The notes: generated by a model not told the origin, from the letters alone. Shown: positions 46,547 through 55,222, counted from the stretch's first letter. The stretch: 63,221 nt of DNA from Rhodocyclaceae bacterium (GCA_004379165.1 NKXK01000036.1:1-63221); one strand, 5' to 3'. A program made the numbers and translations.

Positions 46547-47121
46547 CGACCGTTGTCAGTATTGAGCGCCAGCGTCTGTGGCGAATCAATGGGCTGAGCC
46601 CGTTGCTTGAGATCGGCAAGAACCTGTTGCCCTTGCAGTTTTGAGCGTACTGCCATTTCACGACGATCCCGATCTTCGATCAATGCCAGCGCCTGCTTTC
46701 GCCAGGCGACCATCTGCGGTTGATGCGCATGATGCAGGTGATGCTGGCGGTGCATGGTGAACCAGCGGTGTGCCTCGGCCGGATTTGCTTCAACCCCTTG
46801 ACCGGTCTGATACATCAGGCCGATCTGAAACTGGGACACTTTGTCCCCTTGCTCGGCAGCAGTTCGATACCAGGACATGGCCTTTGCGTGGTCAACCGGA
46901 ACACCATCGCCATGTTGGTGAATCACTGCCAGATTGTAGGCGGCATCGGCGCTTCCCTGTGCCGACAAACGTTGCCAGATTGCCATCGCCTGGGGTGTTT
47001 CAGCCTGCTTGTGCAATTTCGCTGCAAGGCGCATTTCCTCGTCGAGCGAGGCTGAGTTCGCAGAACACGCAAACATCATCATGACTGCACCAAGGGCAAT
47101 TCTGGACAAAACATCGTGCAT
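46543..47121 (-). CDS. Exported Sel1-repeat protein with His-rich insert
   Basis: 192 residues with a signal peptide (to about SANSAS) and GGAG before the ATG. Two to three Sel1 repeats are visible (ADAAYNLAVIHQHGDGVPVD, KVSQFQIGLMYQTGQGVEAN). They are followed by HRQHHLHHAHQPQM, with six His in 14 residues, suggesting metal binding. Sel1 repeats mediate protein contacts. It sits first in a minus-strand set with the VOC, sigma and FecR genes. Confidence 0.82.
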   Translation of the reverse strand: MHDVLSRIALGAVMMMFACSANSASLDEEMRLAAKLHKQAETPQAMAIWQRLSAQGSADAAYNLAVIHQHGDGVPVDHAKAMSWYRTAAEQGDKVSQFQIGLMYQTGQGVEANPAEAHRWFTMHRQHHLHHAHQPQMVAWRKQALALIEDRDRREMAVRSKLQGQQVLADLKQRAQPIDSPQTLALNTDNGR

Positions 47122-47225
47122 ATTTATCTCCCGAAAACGATATCAGCGTTGACCGAAGACAGGACGAGCGCAGCCCACGGCAGAAATGACCGCATCGTAA
47201 ATCCGGGATTGATGTGTGGGAATTG

Positions 47226-47258
47226 GACAAATTGTCGCGCGTCGTTTTGTCGCACCCT
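47226..47258. promoter_or_regulatory. Two GTCGC redox-box half-sites
   Basis: GGACAAATTGTCGC is followed a few bases on by TTTTGTCGCACCC. Both resemble the right half of the 7-3-7 palindromes at 37404 and 55452. They lie about 105-137 bases upstream of the Sel1 gene. The rest of the 47122-47330 gap shows no gene. Confidence 0.35.
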
Positions 47259-47330
47259 GAATGCAATGCGAAAACAACACGACGCGCTGGCATCGGTCGA
47301 TGCCATGCAAGGACTACTGCAAGGGCAGCG

Positions 47331-49757
47331 TCAGCGTTGCAGGCGCAGGGAGTTGGCGACGACCGAGACCGAGCTCATGGCCATCGCTGCAGCAGCAATC
47401 ATCGGGTTAAGACGGCCGGCGGCAGCCACCGGAATGGCAACGACGTTGTAACCCAAGGCCCAGAAAAGGTTCTGGCGGATGATCGCCATCGTCCGGCGCG
47501 AGAGATCGATGCCGGAAGCGACACGCGCGATGTCGCCGCCAACCAGCGTGACATCGGCCGACTCGACGGCGATATCAGCCCCGCCGCCGACGGCAAAGCC
47601 GACATCGGAGGCCGCCAGTGCGGGCGCGTCGTTGATGCCATCACCGATCATGCCGACCTTTTCGCCGGCCTGTTGCAACTCGCTGATCACTGCCAGTTTG
47701 TCAGCCGGCGTCGCGCGGGCGATGACTCGGTCGATGCCGACCAGTTGCGCGACATGCCTGGCGACCGCCTCAACGTCACCGGTCGCCATCACCGTTTTCA
47801 AACCCAGCCGATGCAGCAGAGTAATGGCCTCGCGAGCGCCGGCCCGAGGCTGGTCAGCAATGGCAAAAATTGCGATGTTTTTGCCGTCGACCGCAGCAAA
47901 CACCGGAGTCTTGCCCTGCTCTGCCCAGCGTGCCGCCTCGTCAGCCAGCGGCCCGGCTTCGATTCCCGCCGCGGCAAGGTGGCGGGCATTGCCGATCACC
48001 AGTTCGACCCCACTGACCGAGGCGGTCACACCCTGCCCGGGCTGGGCGGAGAAAGTCTCCGCGACCAATTTTTCGTTCAGCCTCGGCTTGCACCAGTCGC
48101 CCAAAGCGCGCGCCAAAAAGTGTTCAGAGCCGGCTTCGGCAGCTGCGACCAGCGCCGCCAGCCTGGCTTCACCCATACCCGGCAGGATGAGCGTATCGGT
48201 CACGACCGGCTTGCCTTCGGTGATGGTGCCGGTCTTGTCGAATACCACCGTCGTCAGCCGGGCAGCGGTCTCCAGCGCTTCGCCCTTGCGAATGTAAATG
48301 CCGCGCCGCGCTGCCTGGCCAGTCCCGACCATGATCGCCGTTGGCGTGGCCAACCCCAGGGCACAGGGGCAGGCAATCAACAGCACCGCGACCGAATGTG
48401 CGAGGGCACGCGACACCGGGTGTCCGCCCAAGGCCCAACCGGCAAAGGTCAGCGCCGCAACACCACCGACGGCCGGCACAAAGCGGGCAGAAATCCGGTC
48501 AGCAAGCTTCTGCACCGGCAGCTTGCTGCCCTGCGCGTGATCAACCAGTTTGACGATGCCGGAGAGCACCGTATCGCCGCCAACCGCCGTCACCGTCATG
48601 GTGAAGCTGCCGTTACCGTTGATGCAACCACCGATGACGGCATCCCCCGCCGCCTTGGCTACCGGCAGGGATTCGCCGGTGATCATCGCCTCGTCGACAG
48701 CAGACTGCCCGTCAAGCACATGACCATCTGTCGGGATCTTGTCGCCGGCCCGAACGCGCAAGGTGTCGCCAATCACCACGTCATCAATCGGCACCTCGTG
48801 CTCACTGCCATCCGCCGCGATGCGCAGCGCCGTTTCCGGCTGCAATTCGATCAGTTTGCGAATCGCTTCGCTGGCCTTGCCCTTGGCGCGCTCTTCCATG
48901 TATCGGCCAAGCAGCACAAAGGTGCAAATCCCGGCCGCCGACTCGAAGTAAACGTGATGGTGCATTTTCAGTACACCGGGAATGCTGTAGGCCCACGCCG
49001 CGCCGGAACCGATGGCGATCAGCGTGTCCATGTTGGCTTCACCCTGTTTGGCCAGCGCCCAGGCCTTGCGGAAAATGCTGTTGCTGCTGCCAAAGAGGAT
49101 GGCGCTGGACAGCACAAATTCCATGACGCGCAGGGCCGGCGACTTGTGCATCATCATGCCGGAGATCATCACCGGCGCTGTAAGCAGTGCCGACTGGATG
49201 AATCGCTTCTTCGCCTCTTCAACCCGCGCCTTTTCGCGCTCGACCAGCAGACGGCGCTGCGCCAGCGTATCCATCGGCCGCGGCTCATAGCCAAGCCGCC
49301 GCACGACGTCGGAAACGCCCTCGCGGTCGATGACGCCATGCACCGTCAATGTGGCCGCCGCGAAATTGACGGCAGCTGAGCGCACACGCGGATCACGTTT
49401 GAGCTTCATTTCGATCAACAGGGCGCAGGAGGCGCAGGTCATCCCTTCGACTGCCACCGAACACTCGCTGACCGGGCCTTCGACGAGTGCCACGGGCTGC
49501 GCCTCGGTCAGCGGCGCAGCCGCCAGATTGCCGAGAATGGCATCCAGCGTTGCCAGCAACCGGGCTTCCGGCAGCGTGTGTGGGTCGTAGCGCAAGGTCA
49601 CCGAGCCGATATCCGGCACCATCGAAACATCCTTGATCGCCGGATGCTTGCGCAGCAGGATTTCGAGGATGTAGCACCGCTCCTGCGCCTTGATCAAAGG
49701 CGTCGCAATGATGCGGAGACGGCGGGAAAGACGGTGGGCGACCCGGAAGTGATTCAT
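47331..49757 (-). CDS. copA: Copper-transporting P1B-type ATPase
   Basis: 808 residues. It has an N-terminal HMA-like domain without CxxC (1-75), a second HMA with GMTCASC (105-111), transmembrane region, CPC motif (IACPCALGLATPTAIM), DKTGTITEG phosphorylation site, and GDGINDAPALAASDVG. The last helices carry NVVAIPVAAAGRLNP and MSSVSVVANSLRL, signatures of Cu(I)-specific P1B-1 pumps. It exports Cu(I) to the periplasm, for detoxification or for cuproenzyme assembly (CopA2/CcoI role). It is last in a ten-gene coupled operon; its ATG overlaps the stop of the preceding gene. Confidence 0.95.
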   Translation of the reverse strand: MNHFRVAHRLSRRLRIIATPLIKAQERCYILEILLRKHPAIKDVSMVPDIGSVTLRYDPHTLPEARLLATLDAILGNLAAAPLTEAQPVALVEGPVSECSVAVEGMTCASCALLIEMKLKRDPRVRSAAVNFAAATLTVHGVIDREGVSDVVRRLGYEPRPMDTLAQRRLLVEREKARVEEAKKRFIQSALLTAPVMISGMMMHKSPALRVMEFVLSSAILFGSSNSIFRKAWALAKQGEANMDTLIAIGSGAAWAYSIPGVLKMHHHVYFESAAGICTFVLLGRYMEERAKGKASEAIRKLIELQPETALRIAADGSEHEVPIDDVVIGDTLRVRAGDKIPTDGHVLDGQSAVDEAMITGESLPVAKAAGDAVIGGCINGNGSFTMTVTAVGGDTVLSGIVKLVDHAQGSKLPVQKLADRISARFVPAVGGVAALTFAGWALGGHPVSRALAHSVAVLLIACPCALGLATPTAIMVGTGQAARRGIYIRKGEALETAARLTTVVFDKTGTITEGKPVVTDTLILPGMGEARLAALVAAAEAGSEHFLARALGDWCKPRLNEKLVAETFSAQPGQGVTASVSGVELVIGNARHLAAAGIEAGPLADEAARWAEQGKTPVFAAVDGKNIAIFAIADQPRAGAREAITLLHRLGLKTVMATGDVEAVARHVAQLVGIDRVIARATPADKLAVISELQQAGEKVGMIGDGINDAPALAASDVGFAVGGGADIAVESADVTLVGGDIARVASGIDLSRRTMAIIRQNLFWALGYNVVAIPVAAAGRLNPMIAAAAMAMSSVSVVANSLRLQR

Positions 49758-50362
49758 CAGGTTTTACGGTAGCGAACCAGAAGGAAGACGAGATAGAAGA
49801 CCGTCAGCCAGGCATTGCTGTGTGCGACCGGGTTCTGAAGCCAGCGTTTGGTGATGAGATCCCAATGCACACGGATCAGGTAGAAGGCCACGATGTCATT
49901 GAAGAAATTGAGGATCGCCTTCTCGGTCAGCGCACTCTCGACCAAGGGCTGAAAACGCGCCTGCAACGACCCTTCGGCCGGTGGCGTCGCCGGTTGCAGC
50001 ATCGCCTTCAGCTTGTCGAGCAGGGGCTGGAGTCCGGGAGTCGCACCATCGACCTGTACCGATGGCGTCACTTGCGGCACATTGGCCACTTGCATCTCAG
50101 GCTCGGGCAGTTTCTCAAGCAGTGCGAACAACGCCCGCGCCACCTGCCCCGCTGTCAAACGATCCGCAGCGTAACGCACCGAAATTCGCCGCCAACCCGT
50201 GTCGACCGCAGCACTGGCAACGCCGGGCACCTGGGCAAGACCGCTTTCAATCACCGCAACATTGGCCGGCAGGCAAAGGACAGCTGGCAATTCCAGCCGC
50301 AGGAAGCCATCTTCACGATGCAGCACGACAATCTGTCGCGCCAGTTCATCGACATGCGACAT
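49757..50362 (-). CDS. HMA-like domain protein with C-terminal membrane segment
   Basis: 201 residues from the ATG at 50362, with GGAG upstream. The N-terminal ~75 residues have the HMA ferredoxin-like pattern but no CxxC (PAVLCLPANVAVIESGLAQV, then VDTGWRRISVRYAADRLTAG), similar to the first domain of the adjacent ATPase. A Pro-rich linker and a C-terminal hydrophobic hairpin (NAWLTVFYLVFLLVRYRK) follow. It may be an accessory subunit or docking partner of CopA. I know no characterised homologue. Confidence 0.65.
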   Translation of the reverse strand: MSHVDELARQIVVLHREDGFLRLELPAVLCLPANVAVIESGLAQVPGVASAAVDTGWRRISVRYAADRLTAGQVARALFALLEKLPEPEMQVANVPQVTPSVQVDGATPGLQPLLDKLKAMLQPATPPAEGSLQARFQPLVESALTEKAILNFFNDIVAFYLIRVHWDLITKRWLQNPVAHSNAWLTVFYLVFLLVRYRKT

Positions 50363-50373
50363 GTTGCGCTCCG

Positions 50374-50754
50374 TCAAGCAGCAGGCGTAGCCGTATCGGC
50401 CGGTGCGGCGGCTGGCACGCCTTCGATTTTCTCCTCGGCTTCTGCCATCAGGTCAGCCAGGTTTTCCTTCTGGTGCAGCGCAAAGTCCTTGCCCATGCCG
50501 CTCACCTTCGACAAGCCGTCGACGATCTCCTTCTGATACTTGAACAGCAGAAATCCGGCGGCGATTCCGCCGGCCGCCCCGACCGCCAGCAGCGTCAGCG
50601 GGTTACGCAGAATGGCACCGCCCAGCAAGCCCTTGCCGGCAGCAAAGCCTGCGCCCGCCATCATCGCGCCGGTGGTCAGCGGCTTGCTCATCATGTGGCT
50701 CGCACCATTCATCATCATGTGCGGCATCTGCTTCATCATCTCTTCGGTCATCAT
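50374..50754 (-). CDS. Met-rich small membrane-associated protein
   Basis: 126 residues, AAAGGA before the ATG. Ten of the first 22 residues are Met (MMTEEMMKQM, then PHMMMNGASHMM) plus two His, a composition typical of Cu(I) sites. A glycine-rich hydrophobic stretch (about 29-70, NPLTLLAVGAAGGIAAGFLL) can span or associate with the membrane, and an acidic helical tail ends in PAAAPADTATPAA. No family recognised. It is coupled to the genes on both sides. Confidence 0.7.
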   Translation of the reverse strand: MMTEEMMKQMPHMMMNGASHMMSKPLTTGAMMAGAGFAAGKGLLGGAILRNPLTLLAVGAAGGIAAGFLLFKYQKEIVDGLSKVSGMGKDFALHQKENLADLMAEAEEKIEGVPAAAPADTATPAA

Positions 50755-50766
50755 GGTGTTGTCCTT

Positions 50767-50949
50767 TCAGGAGGCTTTCTTGTCATCTTCACTATTCTGA
50801 ACCGGTGATTCCTTGATGTCATGCAGCATCTCGTAAATTCCCCGGCAGCCCTCGCAACAGAACTGATACTGGCGGTCTGGCGCATTCAACACGAAGGGCT
50901 TCAGGCCGACATCGAGTCCGCACAGGTCACAGGCCTTGTTCTCGCTCAT
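50767..50949 (-). CDS. Stand-alone CcoI/FixI-type metal-binding domain protein
   Basis: 60 residues. CDLCG (7-11) and FCCEGC (30-35) with the spacing of the N-terminal zinc-ribbon-like domain that precedes the HMA domain in CcoI/FixI copper ATPases. Here it is a separate protein instead of being fused. Its ATG overlaps the TlpA gene stop. It may carry Cu(I) or Zn to the CopA encoded downstream. Confidence 0.75.
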   Translation of the reverse strand: MSENKACDLCGLDVGLKPFVLNAPDRQYQFCCEGCRGIYEMLHDIKESPVQNSEDDKKAS

Positions 50950-51437
50950 TTCAGCAGTGCCTCGGCGTGGCGGGCAAACGTTGCTTCGTCAGCCTCGCCG
51001 ATGATCTTGCCGCGAATCACCCCGCCGGCATCAATGAAGAAAGTGGTCGGCAGGCCGACGACACCATAACGCTTGGCGATTGCCGACTGCTCGTCGAGCA
51101 GCGCCGGATAGCTGACGCCGATCTTCTGCATGAAATCCCCTGCTGTTTTCCTGTCCTGCCCAGTGTTCACCGCCAGGATATTGAGGCCCTTACCCTGATG
51201 GCGCTGATAAACCGACTCGATGGCTTTCATCTCGCCCTCACAATACTTGCACCAGTCCGCCCAGAAACGCACCACCACCGGCTTGCCCGCCAGCGCCTCG
51301 GGAAAGGCAAGCGGACTCCCGTCGAGTTTCACGCTCTGAAATGCCGGCGCGGGGGTGCCGACATTGACAGCTGTTTTGGGCGCCTCGCCGCCACAGGCGG
51401 CCAGCAGGAAAGCAAGAACGAGCGGCAGGAATCGCAT
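50946..51437 (-). CDS. TlpA/ResA-like thioredoxin lipoprotein
   Basis: 163 residues. Lipoprotein signal LAFLLAACGG (Cys15). Redox motif WCKYC (62-66) in FWADWCKYCEGEM, and YGVVGLPTTFFIDAGG with cis-Pro. Membrane-anchored TlpA proteins reduce disulfides in cuproenzyme or cytochrome assembly, for example to keep SCO and CuA Cys reduced. It starts one base after the stop of the 8-TM gene and is ATGA-coupled to the next gene. Confidence 0.9.
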   Translation of the reverse strand: MRFLPLVLAFLLAACGGEAPKTAVNVGTPAPAFQSVKLDGSPLAFPEALAGKPVVVRFWADWCKYCEGEMKAIESVYQRHQGKGLNILAVNTGQDRKTAGDFMQKIGVSYPALLDEQSAIAKRYGVVGLPTTFFIDAGGVIRGKIIGEADEATFARHAEALLK

Positions 51438-51438
51438 A

Positions 51439-52446
51439 TCAACTTTCGATCAGGAGCAGTTTCGAAGACAGTACATACCAGGTAGCCACCGCCGTAAAGA
51501 GAACAAAGCCCAGCGCGGCCAGGGTAGCCAGCCGCGCCGACACCGCCGGGACGATCTGGCGCAGCGAAGCAACGCGGCCAAACGGCTGGATGGCACCCGC
51601 GCCCAGCCCACAGGCCGCAGCGATAAAAAGCGGAATGTAGAGCCCGTAACCCTGATATTCGTATTCCGGCTTCAGGATACAGAACGGGCAGTGATGATGC
51701 GGGTGCTCGTATATGTAGAGCGAGATGAAGGAGAGCACGCCGGTGATCGCGGCGACAAAAGCAGCGCCACTGCACAACGCAAGCAGGCCGCCGCTGATCC
51801 GTCCGCTTTGCCGCCGGTGCCAGAGCGCCACCAGCACCGTCAGCACCATCGTTGAATAGAACAACCACATTGCCGGCACGGGCGCCATGCCGGAGAGGTC
51901 TGCTGTCAAAGTCTTAGCCTCGGTTGAGAACATGCTGCCACAACACGAGGTAATCACATTGGCCTTCAAGGCTGAGAAGTACTGGAACTGTAACCAGAAG
52001 GCGGCGATGAGGAACGGCAGCAAGGCCATCAGCAAGGCGTATTTGATGCGCACCAGCGGGTAGTCGCGGGCACCGGTGTCGACATGATTGATCGCCAGCC
52101 ACATCGCCGCCAGGAAAAATACCGCCATTTGTGCAATCAGCGATGGAAAGCCCCATTCATTCACATTCAGGGTGCCAACCGCACACATCGCCCCGACAAA
52201 CATTGCCGACAACCGGTCGGCATTGAAGACAAAGAGCAGCAGCGCCCCCAACTGGATGATGAGGACGAAGCTCACCAGCGTTGAAAAAAGGTACGTCCGC
52301 CGTTCGAGCATCAGCTGGAATTCCGAGCCGCTATGGATATCCCAGCGCCGGATCACCTGCACCGCAAACGGTGCGGCCAGCATCAGCATCAGCACCGCCA
52401 GTCCGGCAGCAAACAGGAGGGCGATGATGGCGGGCTGGAAGAGCAT
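51439..52446 (-). CDS. Eight-helix membrane protein with CCGSM and HPHHHCPFC motifs
   Basis: 335 residues with about eight hydrophobic segments. SCCGSMF (167-173) and EHPHHHCPFC (247-256) are putative metal or redox ligand clusters, predicted to lie in loops at membrane edges. I recognise no characterised family. The position, coupled between LolD-like ATPase and TlpA genes, suggests a metal or thiol handling permease. P19-type iron systems (Campylobacter Cj1660-Cj1665) carry a comparable set of membrane protein, FtsX, LolD and TlpA proteins, but P19 and FTR1 are absent here. Confidence 0.75.
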   Translation of the reverse strand: MLFQPAIIALLFAAGLAVLMLMLAAPFAVQVIRRWDIHSGSEFQLMLERRTYLFSTLVSFVLIIQLGALLLFVFNADRLSAMFVGAMCAVGTLNVNEWGFPSLIAQMAVFFLAAMWLAINHVDTGARDYPLVRIKYALLMALLPFLIAAFWLQFQYFSALKANVITSCCGSMFSTEAKTLTADLSGMAPVPAMWLFYSTMVLTVLVALWHRRQSGRISGGLLALCSGAAFVAAITGVLSFISLYIYEHPHHHCPFCILKPEYEYQGYGLYIPLFIAAACGLGAGAIQPFGRVASLRQIVPAVSARLATLAALGFVLFTAVATWYVLSSKLLLIES

Positions 52447-53120
52447 TATTCGCCGGTCAACCGGCCATCGCGCATGCCGACGACGCGATGCACCGCACTG
52501 GACTCGACAACCAGCGGATCATGACTGGTGAGCAGGACGGTCTTGCCCGCCTCGGTGAAACGCTCAAGGATTGCCATGAATTCCTTTGACAGCGCCGTGT
52601 CGAGGTTGGCCGTTGGCTCATCCGCAATGATCACTTCCGGGTCGTTGATCAACGCGCGGGCAATGGCAACGCGCTGCTGCTCGCCCCCGGACAGCCATTC
52701 CACCCGTGCCTGCAGACGGTGCGCCAGTTGCAGACGCTCGAACAATTCAGTCGCCGCCGCGACCAGTTTGGCGCGCGGCCGGCCTGTGGGAAACGCTGGC
52801 AGGATGACATTTTCCAGCGCGGACAGCCCCTTGATCAGGTTGAACTGCTGAAAAACGAAACCGAAACTCTGCCGGCGGATGTCGGTCAGGAAGCGTTCCG
52901 GCAAAGCGGAAATATCCTCGCCCTTGAAGCGCACACGGCCGCTGGTCGGGCGGCTGAGGCAACCGACAATGGTCAGCAGCGTCGTCTTGCCTGAACCGCT
53001 GGGGCCGCGGAAGGCCGTCACCTTGCCGGCTTCAATCGCCAGGTCGATGCCATGCAGCGCCCAGTATTCATTCGACTGCCCCTGATTGAAGGCCTTCCTG
53101 ATATTGCTCAGTTCAATCAT
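52446..53120 (-). CDS. LolD/MacB-type ABC transporter ATPase
   Basis: 224 residues. Walker [10 protein letters not shown] (39-47), signature [15 protein letters not shown], Walker [13 protein letters not shown] and the switch His in TSHDPLV. It pairs with the FtsX-like permease whose stop overlaps its start (ATGA). MacB-type transporters work by mechanotransmission on periplasmic substrates rather than classical transport. Confidence 0.92.
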   Translation of the reverse strand: MIELSNIRKAFNQGQSNEYWALHGIDLAIEAGKVTAFRGPSGSGKTTLLTIVGCLSRPTSGRVRFKGEDISALPERFLTDIRRQSFGFVFQQFNLIKGLSALENVILPAFPTGRPRAKLVAAATELFERLQLAHRLQARVEWLSGGEQQRVAIARALINDPEVIIADEPTANLDTALSKEFMAILERFTEAGKTVLLTSHDPLVVESSAVHRVVGMRDGRLTGE

Positions 53121-54250
53121 CGCATCACCGCATCGGGATCGGTGATCGCCGCCCGCCAGATCGGCACCAGAACGGCAGCCGTATAAGGGAATACCGTGAA
53201 GAAGAACAGCGTCGCCACCTGCAGGCCATCGATGGCCGGCACCAGCGCGAATTTTGGATACAACACCGACCAGCCCTTGAGCACCGGCTCAAAAATCGCG
53301 GCGCCAAAATGGAAGACATGGACGTAGGCGGTCAGAAAGCCAAGCAGAAAAGCGGTCAGTGAGATCAGTAGGCCTTCCCAGACCTTCATCCGGATCACAT
53401 CCCCGGTTTCCCAGCCAATGGCCTTGAGAATACCAATTTCGCGTTTTTCCTCGGCGGACAGGCCGGCAGCCTTTTCCCAGGCCAGGATGGCGAAGGCGAG
53501 GATGGCACCGGCCAGCACCGTAAGCATGATTCCCTCGCGCCAGTCGAAGATGCTCTGATAGGTGCGCTGCACTTCCTCACGCAGAATCGGACGCGAATCG
53601 GGCAGCGCCGCCGTCAGCTTGGCAGCGACGTTGCGAACCTCCTGCGGATTGGCGACCGAAAGCGCGATGTCGGTGTAGTGCCCCTCCGGGTACTCGAAAA
53701 AGCGACGGAAATCGCCTTCGGCGAGCAGCACCAGATCGGCGGAGAGCAGTTCGGCATCCGGCGACAACACCGCGGCCACCTCAAAAGTGAATAGCTTTCC
53801 GGAATAGGAACGGAAGGAGATGGTGTTGTTTTTGGCCAGCCCGCGTTCGCGTGCCAAGGCTTCGCCCACCATGATCATGCCATCCGCCACTTCGCTGGCC
53901 GGACGCGCCATGAAGGTGTAGTTGGCATTGAGCACGGGGTCATAGTAATACCCCCAGAGGCGCCCCTCCTTTTTCTGCACGCCACGGATGCGGCCGATCT
54001 TGTCGAGATAGCCCGGGGGAATCAGGTCGTGTCGCCCGGCCACCATGCGCTGCAAAATGACTTCCGGCGAGCCGGCGAGAACGTACTGGGCCTCGGTACG
54101 CAGCGCGTTCGAAAACAGCGTCAGCGAGGCCAGCACGAAGACCAGCAGCGTATAAACCAGCAGCAGACCCAGGTTCCGTGTCTTGCGCCGGGCCAGCGAT
54201 GCCAGCGTGAAATCAATCAGGTGACGCTGCTTTTCCAGCCACGGGCTCAT
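53117..54250 (-). CDS. FtsX/MacB-type ABC permease
   Basis: 377 residues. TM1 (about 26-46) is followed by a large periplasmic domain (about 47-250), then three C-terminal helices (about 250-270, 305-330, 345-370). FtsX-domain sequence EKREIGILKAIGWETGDVI is diagnostic. Partner of the ATPase encoded directly downstream. The periplasmic domain probably contacts the SCO1, TlpA or 8-TM partners, which is inference from the operon. Confidence 0.88.
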   Translation of the reverse strand: MSPWLEKQRHLIDFTLASLARRKTRNLGLLLVYTLLVFVLASLTLFSNALRTEAQYVLAGSPEVILQRMVAGRHDLIPPGYLDKIGRIRGVQKKEGRLWGYYYDPVLNANYTFMARPASEVADGMIMVGEALARERGLAKNNTISFRSYSGKLFTFEVAAVLSPDAELLSADLVLLAEGDFRRFFEYPEGHYTDIALSVANPQEVRNVAAKLTAALPDSRPILREEVQRTYQSIFDWREGIMLTVLAGAILAFAILAWEKAAGLSAEEKREIGILKAIGWETGDVIRMKVWEGLLISLTAFLLGFLTAYVHVFHFGAAIFEPVLKGWSVLYPKFALVPAIDGLQVATLFFFTVFPYTAAVLVPIWRAAITDPDAVMR

Positions 54251-54557
54251 GCGGGGTCAGTCTTGGACGGGTCAGGTGGGCCGGCGGCGCGATGAGCGAA
54301 CCGGAGGGAAAGTGATCGAAGGCACCCGGATGATCCTGCAGTGCCGAATGCAGATCAGCCTGAGTGAGGTGCCGGGAATAGCGCGCCTCGGTGAACAGCG
54401 CCAGATCGGTCAGGCCAAGTTGTGTGACCAACGCCCGATTGGCATCGAGCCGTGCTTGATGTGCTGCGGTGAACACGGAATTCATGCCAAAAACGGCAAT
54501 GAACAACACGGTCAGCAGACCGATGAGCGCAAAGGCGTACGTGGATGGGCGTCGCAT
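54213..54557 (-). CDS. Small membrane-anchored periplasmic protein
   Basis: 114 residues. One N-terminal helix (8-28, FALIGLLTVLFIAVFGM) then a soluble His-containing domain (RYSRHLTQADLHSALQDH, DHFP). No family recognised. Its ATG directly follows the SCO1 stop and its last 38 bases overlap the FtsX gene, so it is made as part of the operon. Confidence 0.65.
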   Translation of the reverse strand: MRRPSTYAFALIGLLTVLFIAVFGMNSVFTAAHQARLDANRALVTQLGLTDLALFTEARYSRHLTQADLHSALQDHPGAFDHFPSGSLIAPPAHLTRPRLTPHEPVAGKAASPD

Positions 54558-55136
54558 TTAGAGCAGCTTGCGGATGGTCGACACGATCTTGTCGTTGCTG
54601 ACCCCAAGATCAAGCACCGCCGCCAGCTTGCCTTCCCGATCAACCACATAGGTGGCCGTCGTGTGATCGACGGCATAACTGCCATCTGCCGCCGCTGGCT
54701 GACGGATGTAACCCGCGCCGAAAGCCTTGGCGAGATCGGCGATCTGCTGCGGAGAACCGGTCACGCCACGCATCTCCGGGTGGAAAAACGCGGTGTATTC
54801 CTTGAGATGCTTGACGCTATCGCGCTCGGGATCAACCGACACCATCAGCATGCGCACACTGGCACGTTCTGCGGGCGTCAGCGATTTCATGGCCTGCCCG
54901 CCGGCGGCCAGCGATGCGGGGCAAACATCCGGGCAGTGTGTGTAGCCAAAGTAAATCAGCATCACCTTGCCACGCATCGCCTTGCTGTCCACTTCGCCAT
55001 CAGCAGACTGCAAAACGAAATCAGCGCCGGTCGGCAAACGCGGGTCCCGCGCGGTGTCGCCACTACGCCAGAAAAACAGACCGGCGAGCGATACCGCCAG
55101 CAGCAGCGCCACACCGATTAAGGAATATTTTTTCAT
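54558..55136 (-). CDS. SCO1/SenC copper chaperone
   Basis: 192 residues from the ATG at 55136. One N-terminal transmembrane anchor (4-23), then a thioredoxin fold with the Cu-binding THCPDVC (C68, C72) and His158 in VDHTTATYVVD. SCO proteins deliver copper to CuA sites or act as thiol oxidoreductases. A strong hairpin with T-run ends about 12 bases before the ATG, placing expression of the operon under possible read-through control. Confidence 0.92.
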   Translation of the reverse strand: MKKYSLIGVALLLAVSLAGLFFWRSGDTARDPRLPTGADFVLQSADGEVDSKAMRGKVMLIYFGYTHCPDVCPASLAAGGQAMKSLTPAERASVRMLMVSVDPERDSVKHLKEYTAFFHPEMRGVTGSPQQIADLAKAFGAGYIRQPAAADGSYAVDHTTATYVVDREGKLAAVLDLGVSNDKIVSTIRKLL

Positions 55137-55150
55137 TTCCAAAAAACAAA

Positions 55151-55173
55151 AAGGCAGGCTGGCAGCCTGCCTT
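55151..55173 (-). terminator. Terminator/attenuator directly before SCO1
   Basis: AAGGCAGGCT-GCC-AGCCTGCCTT followed by TTTTGTTTTTT on the minus strand. It follows the small 55.2 kb gene and abuts the SCO1 start. Confidence 0.7.
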
Positions 55174-55222
55174 CACAGCTTAACGCCAACAAGCGGGCGT
55201 CGCCAAGGTCATCTCTGTAAGA

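Noticed and set aside
47868..47900. Possible further copy of the dispersed repeat inside copA
   Set aside because: Similarity is partial and the codons encode VDGK and IADQP, which are conserved in copper ATPases anyway, so chance resemblance is likely.
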